Source: Pseudoselenomonas ruminantium
Lineage (GTDB): Bacteria; Bacillota; Negativicutes; Selenomonadales; Selenomonadaceae
Assembly (NCBI GenBank): GCA_902781305.1
Contig: CACZIV010000007.1
Coordinates: forward strand, 62,001 to 126,000
Length of the DNA: 64,000 nucleotides
Direction: 5' to 3'
This document shows, piece after piece, positions 44,253 to 52,819 of this stretch; position 1 is the first letter of the stretch; each line of letters opens with the position of its first letter. The translations under genes and the position numbers were made by a program. The notes beneath the pieces were generated by a model. The model had not been told where the DNA came from. It did no database searches and saw only the letters and a list, made by a program, of their open reading frames with translations.

Positions 44253-44762
44253 ATGGATATCAACTATTTTATGAAGTTTATGGGCGATAATATGCCATTT
44301 TTGGTGGTGATTATGGCCGTTATTATGTTCATTATGCTCTGCATCATGATTAAGCAGGCATGGACACTCAGTTATATGAAGAAGCGCTATCGCAAGATGA
44401 TGAGTGGCGTGGATGGCGATAATCTGGAACGTCTGCTCATGGGGCATATTGATGAAGTGCGTCATGTGGTGGAAGAAAATAAGCGTCTGGATGCGGAAAA
44501 CCGCCGCATTGATGAGCTTTTGCAAATGGCTGTTACCCGCGTGGGCATGGTGCGTTTCCGGGCGTTTGAGGATATGGGCAGCGACCTCAGCTACGCTGTG
44601 GCCATGCTGGATTCACATAACAATGGCGTCGTGATGTCCAGCATTTTTGGCCGTGAGGATTCCCGTGGCTATGCCAAACCCATTGAGGATGGTAAATCCA
44701 CTTATCCCATGACGAAGGAAGAAGAACAGGCTTTGCAGGAAGCAATGAGCAAGGCAAAGTAA
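44253..44762 (+). CDS. DUF4446 family membrane protein
   Basis: 169 residues. A membrane helix at about 14-34, a coiled coil at 55-90 (HIDEVRHVVEENKRLDAENR), and the family core VGMVRFRAFEDMGSDLSYAVAMLDSHNNGVVMSSIFGREDSRGYAKPIEDGKS. DUF4446 proteins are commonly encoded just after parB in Firmicutes, but the function is unknown. It is 26 bp from parB and 22 bp from the M23 gene. Confidence 0.9.
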   Translation: MDINYFMKFMGDNMPFLVVIMAVIMFIMLCIMIKQAWTLSYMKKRYRKMMSGVDGDNLERLLMGHIDEVRHVVEENKRLDAENRRIDELLQMAVTRVGMVRFRAFEDMGSDLSYAVAMLDSHNNGVVMSSIFGREDSRGYAKPIEDGKSTYPMTKEEEQALQEAMSKAK

Positions 44763-44784
44763 TTTTTGAGAAAGGAAGGCTCAA

Positions 44785-45747
44785 ATGTCAGCAGAGAATG
44801 AAAAAAATAAGACTGCTGCGGAGGAGTATACGATTAAATTTATCCCCCCACAGGGTGGCGACACAAAGACCATTCGCCTGCCGGGTGCGCTGTTTAAATA
44901 CGGTGTGATTTCCTTATTGGCGGGAGCAATGCTCTTTGTCGGTGCATTCAGCTATGCGGTGTACAGCACATTTGTCAATCGCAATGGTGCGGCCGAGATT
45001 GAGGATTTGCGTCAGGTAAACAGCATTCAGCAGGAACAGCTTTTGCAGTTGGCCAAGAAAGCGAATGCGCTGCAGGAAGATATGAACCAGCTCAAGAAGT
45101 TGGAAGAAGATATCCGGCGTTTGTCCGGGGCACAGCCCATGCAGGAAAATAATTCCGGCAATGGTGACGGTAATCAAAGTGTTGACCCGGAAACGCATAA
45201 TGGCCAGGGCGGGCCCATCAGCACGCCTACGGTGCAAAATGTCAGTGATACACTGGCCTTGGTTAAGCAGGGCTTGGCGGTCAGACGCCAGTCCCTTACG
45301 GCCTTGAAGGAAGAACTCAGTCAGCGGCAGAAGGAACTCGGGGCAGTCAGCCTTAATCTGCCTGGAGGCACTACGCCAGCCATTTGGCCGGCGCGTGGTG
45401 TAGTAAGCTCGCCTTATGGTCTGCGCTGGAATGGTTCGGATTTCCATCCGGGCATCGATATTGCCAATGACATGGGCACGCCGATTCTCGCTACGGCTGA
45501 CGGTGTTGTGCGCGTGGCAGGCTGGAATGATGGCGGCTACGGCAACATGGTGGATATCGACCATGGCAATGGCATTATGACTCGCTATGGACATGCCATG
45601 CAGGTGGCCGTAACGGCAGGCCAGCATGTGCGCCGGGGACAGGTGATTGCCTATATGGGCAGCACCGGGTTCTCGACGGGGCCGCATGTGCATTATGAGG
45701 TGCGGATTAATGGGCAGGCGGTAAATCCATCAGCCTATCTCCATTAA
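44785..45747 (+). CDS. M23 (LytM-type) metallopeptidase with coiled coil
   Basis: 320 residues. A single N-terminal membrane helix at about 38-60, a coiled coil (residues 70-115), a linker rich in Gly/Asn, a second helix (TLALVKQGLAVRRQSLTALKEELSQRQKEL), and the peptidase domain with the zinc ligands HPGIDIAND and the HVHYEV motif. It likely cleaves or modifies peptidoglycan cross-bridges, or acts as an EnvC-like activator; both zinc motifs are intact. It is the last gene of the parAB-DUF4446 group, and the hairpin repeats follow. Confidence 0.88.
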   Translation: MSAENEKNKTAAEEYTIKFIPPQGGDTKTIRLPGALFKYGVISLLAGAMLFVGAFSYAVYSTFVNRNGAAEIEDLRQVNSIQQEQLLQLAKKANALQEDMNQLKKLEEDIRRLSGAQPMQENNSGNGDGNQSVDPETHNGQGGPISTPTVQNVSDTLALVKQGLAVRRQSLTALKEELSQRQKELGAVSLNLPGGTTPAIWPARGVVSSPYGLRWNGSDFHPGIDIANDMGTPILATADGVVRVAGWNDGGYGNMVDIDHGNGIMTRYGHAMQVAVTAGQHVRRGQVIAYMGSTGFSTGPHVHYEVRINGQAVNPSAYLH

Positions 45748-45779
45748 ATTTTGTTTGGTTAACATCATAGCGTAAAGGC

Positions 45780-45862
45780 GCCCGCGGGGCTGTTATTATG
45801 TTTTCTTCGCCATAGACAGGCTTGTCAAAAGCTGCGAAAACATAACAACAGCCTCGCGGGCT
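45780..45862. repeat. Variable-arm hairpin repeat, copy B
   Basis: Left arm CCCGCGGGGCTGTTATTATG and right arm CATAACAACAGCCTCGCGGG are complementary but for two positions. The core CATAGACAGGCTTGTCAAAAGC is flanked by TTCGC and GCGAA. It begins 33 bp after the M23 gene. Confidence 0.85.
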
Positions 45863-45900
45863 TAGTTTGTTGCATTGGATTTTTCATCTTGGCAATAAGG

Positions 45901-45985
45901 CGCCCCAGGGGACTGGCAGTATTTTTCCTTCGCTTAGACAGGCTTGTCAAACGCTGCGGAAAAAAACAGCCAGTCCCCTGGGGCT
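45901..45985. repeat. Variable-arm hairpin repeat, copy C
   Basis: Arms GCCCCAGGGGACTGGC and its complement GCCAGTCCCCTGGGGC, an additional T-rich/A-rich pair (TTTTTCC/GGAAAAA), and the core TTCGCTTAGACAGGCTTG continuing TCAAACGCTGCGG. It lies about 40 bp after copy B. Confidence 0.85.
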
Positions 45986-46025
45986 TACTTTATGGACATA
46001 GACGGATTTACATCGTTGTGATAGG

Positions 46026-46110
46026 GCGCCCAAGGGAGCTGGCAATATTTTTCCTTCGCTTAGACAGGCTTGTCAAACGCTGCGGAAAAATACAGCCAGC
46101 TCCCTCGGGC
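46026..46110. repeat. Variable-arm hairpin repeat, copy D
   Basis: Arms GCCCAAGGGAGCTGGC and GCCAGCTCCCTCGGGC (one mismatch, position 5), the same core as copy C, TTTTTCC/GGAAAAA next to the core. It is about 40 bp after copy C. An ORF of 99 codons crosses copies C and D but has no ribosome site and follows the repeat, so it is not called a gene. Confidence 0.85.
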
Positions 46111-46177
46111 TTAGTTCGTATTATAGAAGATTTTCCTTTAGGTGTTATAGGGGCTGTTCGTTTGGATAGGGGATTGC

Positions 46178-46207
46178 TTGTTTTGTAGTCCTTTGATGAT
46201 GTATAAT
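46178..46207 (+). promoter_or_regulatory. Promoter of the NYN gene
   Basis: TTGTTT (46178-46183), an 18-bp spacer and TATAAT (46202-46207), about 55 bp before the start codon. Confidence 0.55.
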
Positions 46208-46261
46208 GAATATGTCTATAGAATATTAAGAAAAATTCTAACCTGAAATTGGGGCGGTTGT

Positions 46262-47260
46262 ATGTCGTTGAGTGGGGATTTAGTCGTATTTATTGACGCG
46301 GAAAATGCTTCGCCTAAGTGGGGCGTGCCGCTTTATGTGTGGCTCTGCCAGAATTTTAAGGTGCGGGAATGTTATTGTGTGGGCAACCGGGCTAAAACGG
46401 GGACGGATTATTTGCGCTTGGAAGGGCCGAAGTTTCACATTGTAAATAGTATGGTGGGGAAGGATTCAGCAGATACCTGGCTGGTTATGCTGGGGACGCG
46501 GGAGCTTTGCTTGCGGCGTTCGGTGAAGAAGGTCGCGATACTTTCCAATGACCGGGATTTTGCGCCACTGGCGTATCTGGCCGCTGAACGCAAGAAGAAG
46601 CTGATTATCTATGCGGCGGCTGTAAGCGGGGTAGACGGGCTGAAGCAGGCAATTAAGCGGATTGAGCCGGGGGAATCTGCGGCGGTGGAAACCATTGATT
46701 TGGATAAGCTCGTCGCTCAGCAGCTGGGCCGGCCGGTGGAGAGTTGGCAGGAGCGACTACTCACGGGTGCCAGAAACTTAATTAAGTTTCCCGGAAAACT
46801 TTGGCCGAGAAAAAACAAGACGGTTGCGCTGCCTTCCGCGAATGTTATGGAGCCTTATCTACTGACACCGGCAAAGGGAAAAGCGGTCAGCGGAGCTGTG
46901 AGCAAGAAGAAAAAAAAGAAGGGCCATCATAAGCAGGACCTTTCGGTGGCTTTCAGCCAGCCGGATGGCGCTAGTGAACGCTTATTCCGCAACTTATCTC
47001 CGGAGCTGCACAATTATTTGGCCAAACGTCAAAGTCAGGTAAAGTTGATTTTAGCACCGGGGCTAAGTGGTGAGTTCGTCGAGGTTCCGTTTATCGACGG
47101 TATGCGGGATGGCGTGTTTATGGCATTTCTCATCGCTTTTAAGGTCATCAAAAAAGGCAATCTGGATGATGATTTTTATCGTTCTTTGGGACTGGTGCAT
47201 CGACAGAATGCCGTTTATTATGACCGCGAAGGATTGGACTCTTTTGAGGCTGAGGAATAA
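46262..47260 (+). CDS. NYN (PIN-like) domain protein, probable nuclease
   Basis: 332 residues. The NYN domain occupies residues 1-150. Its acidic active-site residues are visible in LVVFIDAENA (Asp, Glu), GKDSADTWLV (Asp) and ILSNDRDFAPL (Asp). The family (LabA, Swt1-like and bacterial NYN proteins) contains RNA nucleases. The middle (residues 180-235) is a basic, low-complexity linker (SKKKKKKGHHKQD). The C-terminal 95 residues (LHNYLAKRQSQVKLILAPGL and so on) form a separate domain that I do not recognise. GGGGCGG lies a few bases before ATG. Terminator at 47361. Confidence 0.75.
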   Translation: MSLSGDLVVFIDAENASPKWGVPLYVWLCQNFKVRECYCVGNRAKTGTDYLRLEGPKFHIVNSMVGKDSADTWLVMLGTRELCLRRSVKKVAILSNDRDFAPLAYLAAERKKKLIIYAAAVSGVDGLKQAIKRIEPGESAAVETIDLDKLVAQQLGRPVESWQERLLTGARNLIKFPGKLWPRKNKTVALPSANVMEPYLLTPAKGKAVSGAVSKKKKKKGHHKQDLSVAFSQPDGASERLFRNLSPELHNYLAKRQSQVKLILAPGLSGEFVEVPFIDGMRDGVFMAFLIAFKVIKKGNLDDDFYRSLGLVHRQNAVYYDREGLDSFEAEE

Positions 47261-47360
47261 GTATTATGTATACTTGAGGAACAGGCGCGAGCATGCGGAA
47301 GCGCATTGTATTCCTGTATACCGTAAAAAAATACATAACATAACAAAAGCATTATAATAG

Positions 47361-47399
47361 AAAAAGCTCTATGCATTTACTGGCATAGGGCTTTTTTAT
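47361..47399 (+). terminator. Terminator after the NYN gene
   Basis: AAAAAGCTCTATGC and GCATAGGGCTTTTTT form a stem of about 14 bp (one G-T pair) with an 8-base loop and six T. Confidence 0.88.
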
Positions 47400-47552
47400 T
47401 GCCTTTTTAAGTATAACTTATTTGTCACAGTGTAAATGGGGAAAATTATAAAAATACATTTTATTGCATAAAAATACATAAATATAAGGCATAAATGCGC
47501 TTTTTACAGGGGTTATGGTAATTATAAATGCATATTTCTGACTTTTATCTTA

Positions 47553-47581
47553 TTGACACAGGTTTACAAAGTTCTTATAAT
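47553..47581 (+). promoter_or_regulatory. Consensus sigma-A promoter of the glutamate synthase operon
   Basis: TTGACA (47553-47558), a 17-bp spacer and TATAAT (47576-47581), about 80 bp before the first gene. Confidence 0.9.
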
Positions 47582-47662
47582 GTAAAATATGTTGTAATAA
47601 AAATACATCGAGTAAGGACAGATATGTAATATTTTGTATACATTCGCAAAGGAGCGACAGTT

Positions 47663-48769
47663 ATGTGCAGAATTGGTTCGATAAAAAGCAAGGTGCCTAT
47701 TCAGCCCTCCAAGGCCCTTCATTTGATGCTGCCACAGCAGGAAGGCCATGATAATTCGGGCTTTGCCATGGTCATGCAGGACCTCTATGGCATTTTCTCC
47801 AATTACAAGGATAGGCCCCTGCTTTCATTGGCTTGCACGCAGCGTGGTGCACAGTTGGTTGAGGACTATATGGATGCGCATAACTTTGTGCCGCTGGCTG
47901 AGTGGATTCCGGTTCCGGATAAGCGTCCGGGACTCGATATCAAGGCAATGCCCTACTATATCTTCCGCAATTATGACTATCCGGAAGAAGCTGGTCATAT
48001 GAGTAAAGAGGAGAAGGAAAATCTCCTGCTCGATACGCGGCTGGCTCTGCGCAAAATTCTCACGGAGAACAATGCCGGCTTTGTGTATTCTTTCTGGCCG
48101 GATGTGCTGACCTTGAAGGAAATCGGCGACCCGGCAGATATTGCTACTTATTTCCATCTTTGGGATGACAATGGCTGTCTCGTGGCTAAATCCATCGTGG
48201 CGCAGTGCCGTCAGAATACGAACTATGATATTGTGCGCTATGCAGCGCATCCGTTCTTCCTGCAGGGCTATACGCTCTGCGCTAACGGCGAAAATACCTT
48301 CTATACGAAGAACAAGGAATTTCAGTCTTCCCTGCACCGTGGCTATATCGGCTTTGAATCCGATTCCCAGTGCTTCCTGAATACCCTGCACTATGTGCAC
48401 CATGAGCTCAAATGGCCGCTGACTTATTACAAGCATGTCATTACGCCGCTGCCCTTTGAAGAATGCGAGCAGCGTGAGGATAAGGATGTGCTGGTGGCCA
48501 TTCGCCAGTCTTTGGCCAACTTGGAAATCAACGGGCCGAATACGGTTATCGGCGTGCTGCCGGACTGCCGCATGATTACCTGCTGTGATTCCAAGAAGCT
48601 GCGCCCGGTAGTGGTGGGCCGTGATGAAAACATGGTGGCGATTTCTTCGGAGGTCTGTGGCATCAATGAAATCATGCCGAACCGTGACCAGTCGCAGGAT
48701 ATTTATCCCAATGAACGTGAGATTGTCGTGATTGACAATGACCTGGAGGTACAGAGATGGAAGCAGTAA
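47663..48769 (+). CDS. Glutamate synthase glutaminase (GATase) subunit, archaeal-type
   Basis: 368 residues. A class II glutamine amidotransferase: after Met removal the N-terminal Cys (MCRIGSIKSK) is the nucleophile, with QQEGHDNSGFA and the RTTGD-like region poorly matching; NGENTFYTKNKEF is the substrate loop. In bacterial GltB this domain is fused to the synthase; here it is a separate protein. It releases ammonia from glutamine for the next subunit. Starts at ATG 47663 with AAGGAG upstream. The next gene starts 13 bp before its stop. Confidence 0.85.
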   Translation: MCRIGSIKSKVPIQPSKALHLMLPQQEGHDNSGFAMVMQDLYGIFSNYKDRPLLSLACTQRGAQLVEDYMDAHNFVPLAEWIPVPDKRPGLDIKAMPYYIFRNYDYPEEAGHMSKEEKENLLLDTRLALRKILTENNAGFVYSFWPDVLTLKEIGDPADIATYFHLWDDNGCLVAKSIVAQCRQNTNYDIVRYAAHPFFLQGYTLCANGENTFYTKNKEFQSSLHRGYIGFESDSQCFLNTLHYVHHELKWPLTYYKHVITPLPFEECEQREDKDVLVAIRQSLANLEINGPNTVIGVLPDCRMITCCDSKKLRPVVVGRDENMVAISSEVCGINEIMPNRDQSQDIYPNEREIVVIDNDLEVQRWKQ

Positions 48770-50388
48770 AAACACAGGATATCGGCGTCAATGACCTGCC
48801 GTGGAAAATCGAATATCACGCAGAACGCTGTACTATGTGCGGCAGCTGCGTGGCCGGCTGTTCCTTCAAGGCCATCAAGGTAGAGGTGCAGAAGCAGTCT
48901 CTCACTGTTTCGGAAGGCAGCCAGCCGGAACCGAAACATACGCATATCGCAAGACCCATCATCAAGCAGGTGGCCAGTCTCACGGATTTCTGCCGCGGCT
49001 GTGGCATGTGTGAAAAGATTTGCCCAAATAATGCTATCCGTCCGGTGCGCAATGCAGATACCCGCAAGACCCTGCTCTCGAAGGATAACGGCCCCATCAA
49101 GCGGGGCGGCCGTACCAACCTCAACGCTCAGCGCACGCTGGACAGCATTGTGGTGGGCCGTATCTCCCAGATGACTGACCCGTCTTTGGACGCTGCACGT
49201 CATACCTTTGACATTCGCGCTCCTTTTGGCCGGGTACTGCCCGCTAAAGACCTGCCCTTTGAAATCAAGGACGGCAAGCTGGTGCAGAAAGCGAAGACTC
49301 CACCCGTGGATTGGATTTATCCGCTGATTTTCTCCGATATGTCTATCGGCGCATTGTCTACCCGCGCATGGGAGGCCGTGGCGTTGGCTGTCGGCTATCT
49401 CAATGAGAAATGCGGTCTGCCGGTGCGCATGAGCTCTGGTGAAGGCGGTATGCCGGTTAAACTTTTGGAATCGGATTATCTCAAATACTTCATTATCCAG
49501 ATTGCTTCCGGTCATTTCGGCTGGAACCGTATCATCAAGGCGATGCCGCATATGGTCACGGACCCGGCGGGTATCCTGATTAAAATCGGGCAGGGGGCAA
49601 AACCTGGTGATGGCGGCCTTTTGCCCAGTGCGAAAGTTGCTGAACATGTACAAGCTATCCGTGGCGTACCGAAGGCAACCTTGGCTTCGCCGCCGAACCA
49701 TCAGGGCTTGTACTCCATTGAAGAATCGGTACAGAAAATGCACCTGTCCATGAATGCGGCGTTTGGTTTCCGTGTGCCGGTTGGCATCAAGTGTGCGGCT
49801 TCGGCAACATCCGTATCGGTATACAACAACCTGCTGCGTGACCCCTATAAGATTTGCGGCGGTTTCTTTATTGATGGCATTCAGGGCGGTACTGGTGCAG
49901 CCAATGAAGTTTCTCTCGACCATACGGGTCATCCGGTGGTATCGAAGATTCGTGACTGCTATTTGGCAGCTGTCAAACAGGGCCTGCAGGGGCAGATTCC
50001 CCTCTACGGCGGCGGCGGTATCGGCATGACCGGCAATGCGGCAGCTGATGCGTTTAAGCTCATGTGTCTTGGTGCCAACGGTGTATTCGTCGGTAAGGTA
50101 CTCATTCAGCTTCTGGGCTGTGTCGGCAACGAGCAGGGCCGTTGCAACTCCTGTAATACAGGCAAATGCCCCATGGGCATCTGCACGCAGGACCCGCGCC
50201 TCGTGAAGCGTCTGGACATCGACAAGGGCGCTCAGAAGATTGTGGACTATGTACTGGCCTTCGATTCCGAGCTCAAAAAGCTTATGGCGCCTATCGGCAA
50301 CAGTTCGCTGCCTATCGGCCGCAGCGATGCATTGGTATCCACGGACAAGGCCGTGGCCGATCAGCTCGGCATTCAGTATGTATGTTAA
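48757..50388 (+). CDS. Glutamate synthase FMN-binding domain protein with ferredoxin motif
   Basis: 543 residues. Residues 20-90 carry ferredoxin-type cysteine motifs (CTMCGSCVAGCSFKA and CRGCGMCEKICPNNA). The remainder is the GltS FMN-binding barrel: RMSSGEGGMPVKL, GQGAKPGDGGLLPSAKV and GGTGAANEVSLDHTGHP, followed by YGGGGIGMTGNAAADA. The Cys cluster CNSCNTGKCPMGIC near 465-480 suits the 3Fe-4S site. It makes glutamate from 2-oxoglutarate with ammonia from the GATase subunit. Matches the archaeal-type three-subunit enzyme. Confidence 0.92.
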   Translation: MEAVKTQDIGVNDLPWKIEYHAERCTMCGSCVAGCSFKAIKVEVQKQSLTVSEGSQPEPKHTHIARPIIKQVASLTDFCRGCGMCEKICPNNAIRPVRNADTRKTLLSKDNGPIKRGGRTNLNAQRTLDSIVVGRISQMTDPSLDAARHTFDIRAPFGRVLPAKDLPFEIKDGKLVQKAKTPPVDWIYPLIFSDMSIGALSTRAWEAVALAVGYLNEKCGLPVRMSSGEGGMPVKLLESDYLKYFIIQIASGHFGWNRIIKAMPHMVTDPAGILIKIGQGAKPGDGGLLPSAKVAEHVQAIRGVPKATLASPPNHQGLYSIEESVQKMHLSMNAAFGFRVPVGIKCAASATSVSVYNNLLRDPYKICGGFFIDGIQGGTGAANEVSLDHTGHPVVSKIRDCYLAAVKQGLQGQIPLYGGGGIGMTGNAAADAFKLMCLGANGVFVGKVLIQLLGCVGNEQGRCNSCNTGKCPMGICTQDPRLVKRLDIDKGAQKIVDYVLAFDSELKKLMAPIGNSSLPIGRSDALVSTDKAVADQLGIQYVC

Positions 50389-50403
50389 TAGGGGGATAGC
50401 GTA

Positions 50404-52746
50404 ATGTTCAAGATTAATACCATGAAGGGACATGACCGTATGTCCACCCAGGACCTGCTGCTGGCTATTGAAGAGGCCGTACGGCAGGGCGAAACGGAAT
50501 TTGAAGTGGCGGCTTCCGGCCAGCACGATATTGGCGGCCCGCTGTGGCATCCGGAAGGCAAGACGCTGCATTTCCATATTACCAATGCCGGTCAGCGTGC
50601 AGGCTCCATGTGTCTGCCGGGCACGGAAATCGTGGTGGAGGGGGCAACCTCTGCTGATGTTGGCTGGCTTAACGCCGGCGGTATCATCACCGTCAAGGGC
50701 GATGCCGGTGATACGGCCGGCCATTGCTCCTCCGGCGGTAAAATCTTTATCGGCGGCCGCAGTGGTACCCGTACCGGCTCACTCATGAAGCATGACCCGC
50801 TCTACGAGGAACCAGAACTCTGGATTCTCAAGAACACAGGTTCCTTCTCCTTTGAATTTATGGGCGGCGGCCGTGCCGTGGTCTGCGGCTATGACAGTGC
50901 AGAATTTTCCTCTGTACTCGGTGAACGCGCCTGTGTCGGCATGGTCGGCGGTGTCGTCTATGTTCGCGGCAATGTCGATGATTTCCCGGCGGATATCAAA
51001 TGCCTGCCCTTAGATGATGAGGATATTGCCTTCCTGCAGGGCGGTATGGACGACTTCCTGAGCCATATCGAACGCAGTGAGCTGAAAGGCGAACTCACCA
51101 ACTGGCAGGAATGGCAGAAGCTCACGCCGCTGACCTTTGCAGAAAAGGCAGCCAAGGGCAACAACAAGCCGTCCATGCAGGCTTTCCGCCTGAATGAATG
51201 GGTTAAGGGCGGTATCTTCTCCGATGTTGCCCATGATGATTTTGCGGTACATAACACGCTGTCGACAGGGCTTTACCGTCTGCGTGTACCGAGCTGGGAT
51301 AATGCCAAATTTGCGGCACCCTGCGAATTCAACTGCCCGACTGGGATTCCGACCCAGCGCCGTTTTGATCTGATTCGTCAGGGCAAACTCGATGAAGCCT
51401 TCCAGCTGGAACTTGAGTATACGCCGTTCCCCGGCTCGGTCTGTGGTTCCGTATGTCCGAATCCCTGTATGGATGGCTGTACCCGCGGCGGTATTGATGA
51501 GCCGATTCAGATTGGCGCCTTGGGCTATCGCTCGGCCTTCCTGCCGGTGGCAAAGCCCTCCGTACAGACGGGCAAGAAAATCGCCGTTATCGGCGGCGGT
51601 GTAGCAGGCTTGTCTGCCGCTTGGCAGCTGGCGCGCAAAGGTCATAGCGTAACGGTCTATGATGAAGCGGAGCATATCGGCGGTAAGCTGGAACAGGTTA
51701 TCCCGCGCGGCCGTCTGTCCCATGAACTATTGGAAGCCGAACTCAAACGCATTGAAAGCGTGGGCGTAAAATTCGTTTCCAATTATAAAGTCGATAAAGA
51801 AAAATTTGCCCAGCTGCGCGGTGAACACGATGCTGTCGTGGTGGCAACGGGCGGCACCAAATCCCGCTTCTTCCCGTGGGAAGGGGCAGAACGGCTGACC
51901 ATGGGCCTTGAATACCTCAAGGCTATTAACCGTGGCGAGCATCCGCAGACGGGCAAGCATGTTGTCGTTATCGGTGCCGGTAACTCCGGTATGGATACCT
52001 GCCGTGGCGCTTACGAAATGGGCGCAGAAACAGTAGTAGCGGTGGACGTACAGAAACCGGCAGCCTTTAAAGAGGAAATCGACTATGTGGAAGGTTTGGG
52101 CGGCAAGCTCGTCTGGCCGTTCTTCACCAATAAGATTACGGCTGAAGGCGTCTATGCCAATGACGGTACCTTCATTCCCGCCGACCAGGTTATTGTGTCC
52201 ATCGGTGAGGAGCCGGTACTCGACTTCCTGCCCGAAGACGAAGGCATTGAATTCTTCCGCAAGAGCTGGCTGGTGCCGAAGGCTGACCAGTCCATCGCAG
52301 AAGGGGTCTTTACGGCTGGCGATACCATCAAGCCGGGCAGACTTACGGACGCCATCGGCAGCGGCCGTAAAGCGGCTTACTACGTTGACCAGTATGTGAT
52401 GGGACAGGAGGTTAAGCCTTTTCCGCAGAAACAGCAGATTCCGGCGGGGAGACTCTCAAAGGCTTACTTTGACAAATGCCATCACTGCCTGCTTGGCGAC
52501 CCAGTGGACGACCATGCACGCTGCGTCAGCTGCGGTACCTGCCGTGACTGTAAAATGTGTCTGGAATCCTGCCCGGAAAAAGCCATCACCCGCATCGAAA
52601 AAGCGGATGGCAGCTGGGAATACGTATCCGACCCCGATAAGTGCATCGGCTGCGGTATCTGCGCCGGTGTCTGCCCCTGCGGTGTTTGGAGCATTGAGGA
52701 TAATCCGGAACCGATTAAGATGTATTCGACCGGTGCAAAAGCCTAA
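50404..52746 (+). CDS. Glutamate synthase GXGXG domain fused to NADPH oxidoreductase and ferredoxin
   Basis: 780 residues in a rare-looking fusion. Residues 1-250 form the GXGXG beta-helix (VVEGATSADVGWLNAGGIIT, GDAGDTAGHCSSGGKIFIGG). Residues 295-680 are the GltD-like small subunit: cysteine motif FNCPTGIPTQRRFDL, CGSVCPNPCMDGCTRGG, FAD motif KKIAVIGGGVAGLSAAWQLA and NAD(P) motif HVVVIGAGNSGMDTCRGAYE. Residues 695-775 are a C-terminal ferredoxin (CVSCGTCRDCKMCLESCPEK and CIGCGICAGVCPCG). It channels electrons from NAD(P)H to the synthase. GGGGGA is 7 nt before ATG. Confidence 0.92.
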   Translation: MFKINTMKGHDRMSTQDLLLAIEEAVRQGETEFEVAASGQHDIGGPLWHPEGKTLHFHITNAGQRAGSMCLPGTEIVVEGATSADVGWLNAGGIITVKGDAGDTAGHCSSGGKIFIGGRSGTRTGSLMKHDPLYEEPELWILKNTGSFSFEFMGGGRAVVCGYDSAEFSSVLGERACVGMVGGVVYVRGNVDDFPADIKCLPLDDEDIAFLQGGMDDFLSHIERSELKGELTNWQEWQKLTPLTFAEKAAKGNNKPSMQAFRLNEWVKGGIFSDVAHDDFAVHNTLSTGLYRLRVPSWDNAKFAAPCEFNCPTGIPTQRRFDLIRQGKLDEAFQLELEYTPFPGSVCGSVCPNPCMDGCTRGGIDEPIQIGALGYRSAFLPVAKPSVQTGKKIAVIGGGVAGLSAAWQLARKGHSVTVYDEAEHIGGKLEQVIPRGRLSHELLEAELKRIESVGVKFVSNYKVDKEKFAQLRGEHDAVVVATGGTKSRFFPWEGAERLTMGLEYLKAINRGEHPQTGKHVVVIGAGNSGMDTCRGAYEMGAETVVAVDVQKPAAFKEEIDYVEGLGGKLVWPFFTNKITAEGVYANDGTFIPADQVIVSIGEEPVLDFLPEDEGIEFFRKSWLVPKADQSIAEGVFTAGDTIKPGRLTDAIGSGRKAAYYVDQYVMGQEVKPFPQKQQIPAGRLSKAYFDKCHHCLLGDPVDDHARCVSCGTCRDCKMCLESCPEKAITRIEKADGSWEYVSDPDKCIGCGICAGVCPCGVWSIEDNPEPIKMYSTGAKA

Positions 52747-52756
52747 AATAAGATAT

Positions 52757-52772
52757 TGTTTCACGTGAAACA
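52757..52772. other. parS: parS site 2
   Basis: TGTTTCACGTGAAACA in the gap after the glutamate synthase operon, touching the terminator stem. Confidence 0.93.
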
Positions 52773-52773
52773 A

Positions 52774-52812
52774 AAAGAGGATTGCTCATGGTGAGCAATC
52801 CTCTTTGCTTTA
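52774..52812. terminator. Terminator after the glutamate synthase operon
   Basis: A perfect 15-bp stem AAAGAGGATTGCTCA with a 3-base loop TGG, between convergent genes, so likely bidirectional. Confidence 0.9.
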
Positions 52813-52819
52813 GATAGGT

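Larger units (their letters stand above)
47327..47608. promoter_or_regulatory. Four AAAAATACAT direct repeats around the glutamate synthase promoter
   Basis: AAAAATACAT at 47327-47336, 47450-47459, 47470-47479 and 47599-47608 in the 400-bp gap before the glutamate synthase operon. Two are 20 bp apart upstream of the promoter and one lies just past the start of transcription. They could be operator half-sites for a nitrogen regulator (not identified) or an AT-rich coincidence. Confidence 0.45.

Noticed and set aside
45780..46110. Integron attC sites
   Set aside because: In attC the outer R boxes are conserved and the inner part varies; here the centre is conserved and the arms vary, and there are no gene cassettes or integrase.
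45889..46188. 99-residue ORF on the plus strand across hairpin copies
   Set aside because: It is repetitive because it reads the repeats (RRPRGLAVFFLRLDRLVKRC twice) and has no ribosome site.
47327..47608. CRISPR array from the AAAAATACAT repeats
   Set aside because: Repeats are only 10 bp, spacing is irregular, and no cas gene is present.
48703..50724. 673-residue open frame opposite the glutamate synthase gene
   Set aside because: A shadow of strong codon bias in the plus-strand gene; no ribosome site, no family-like sequence.
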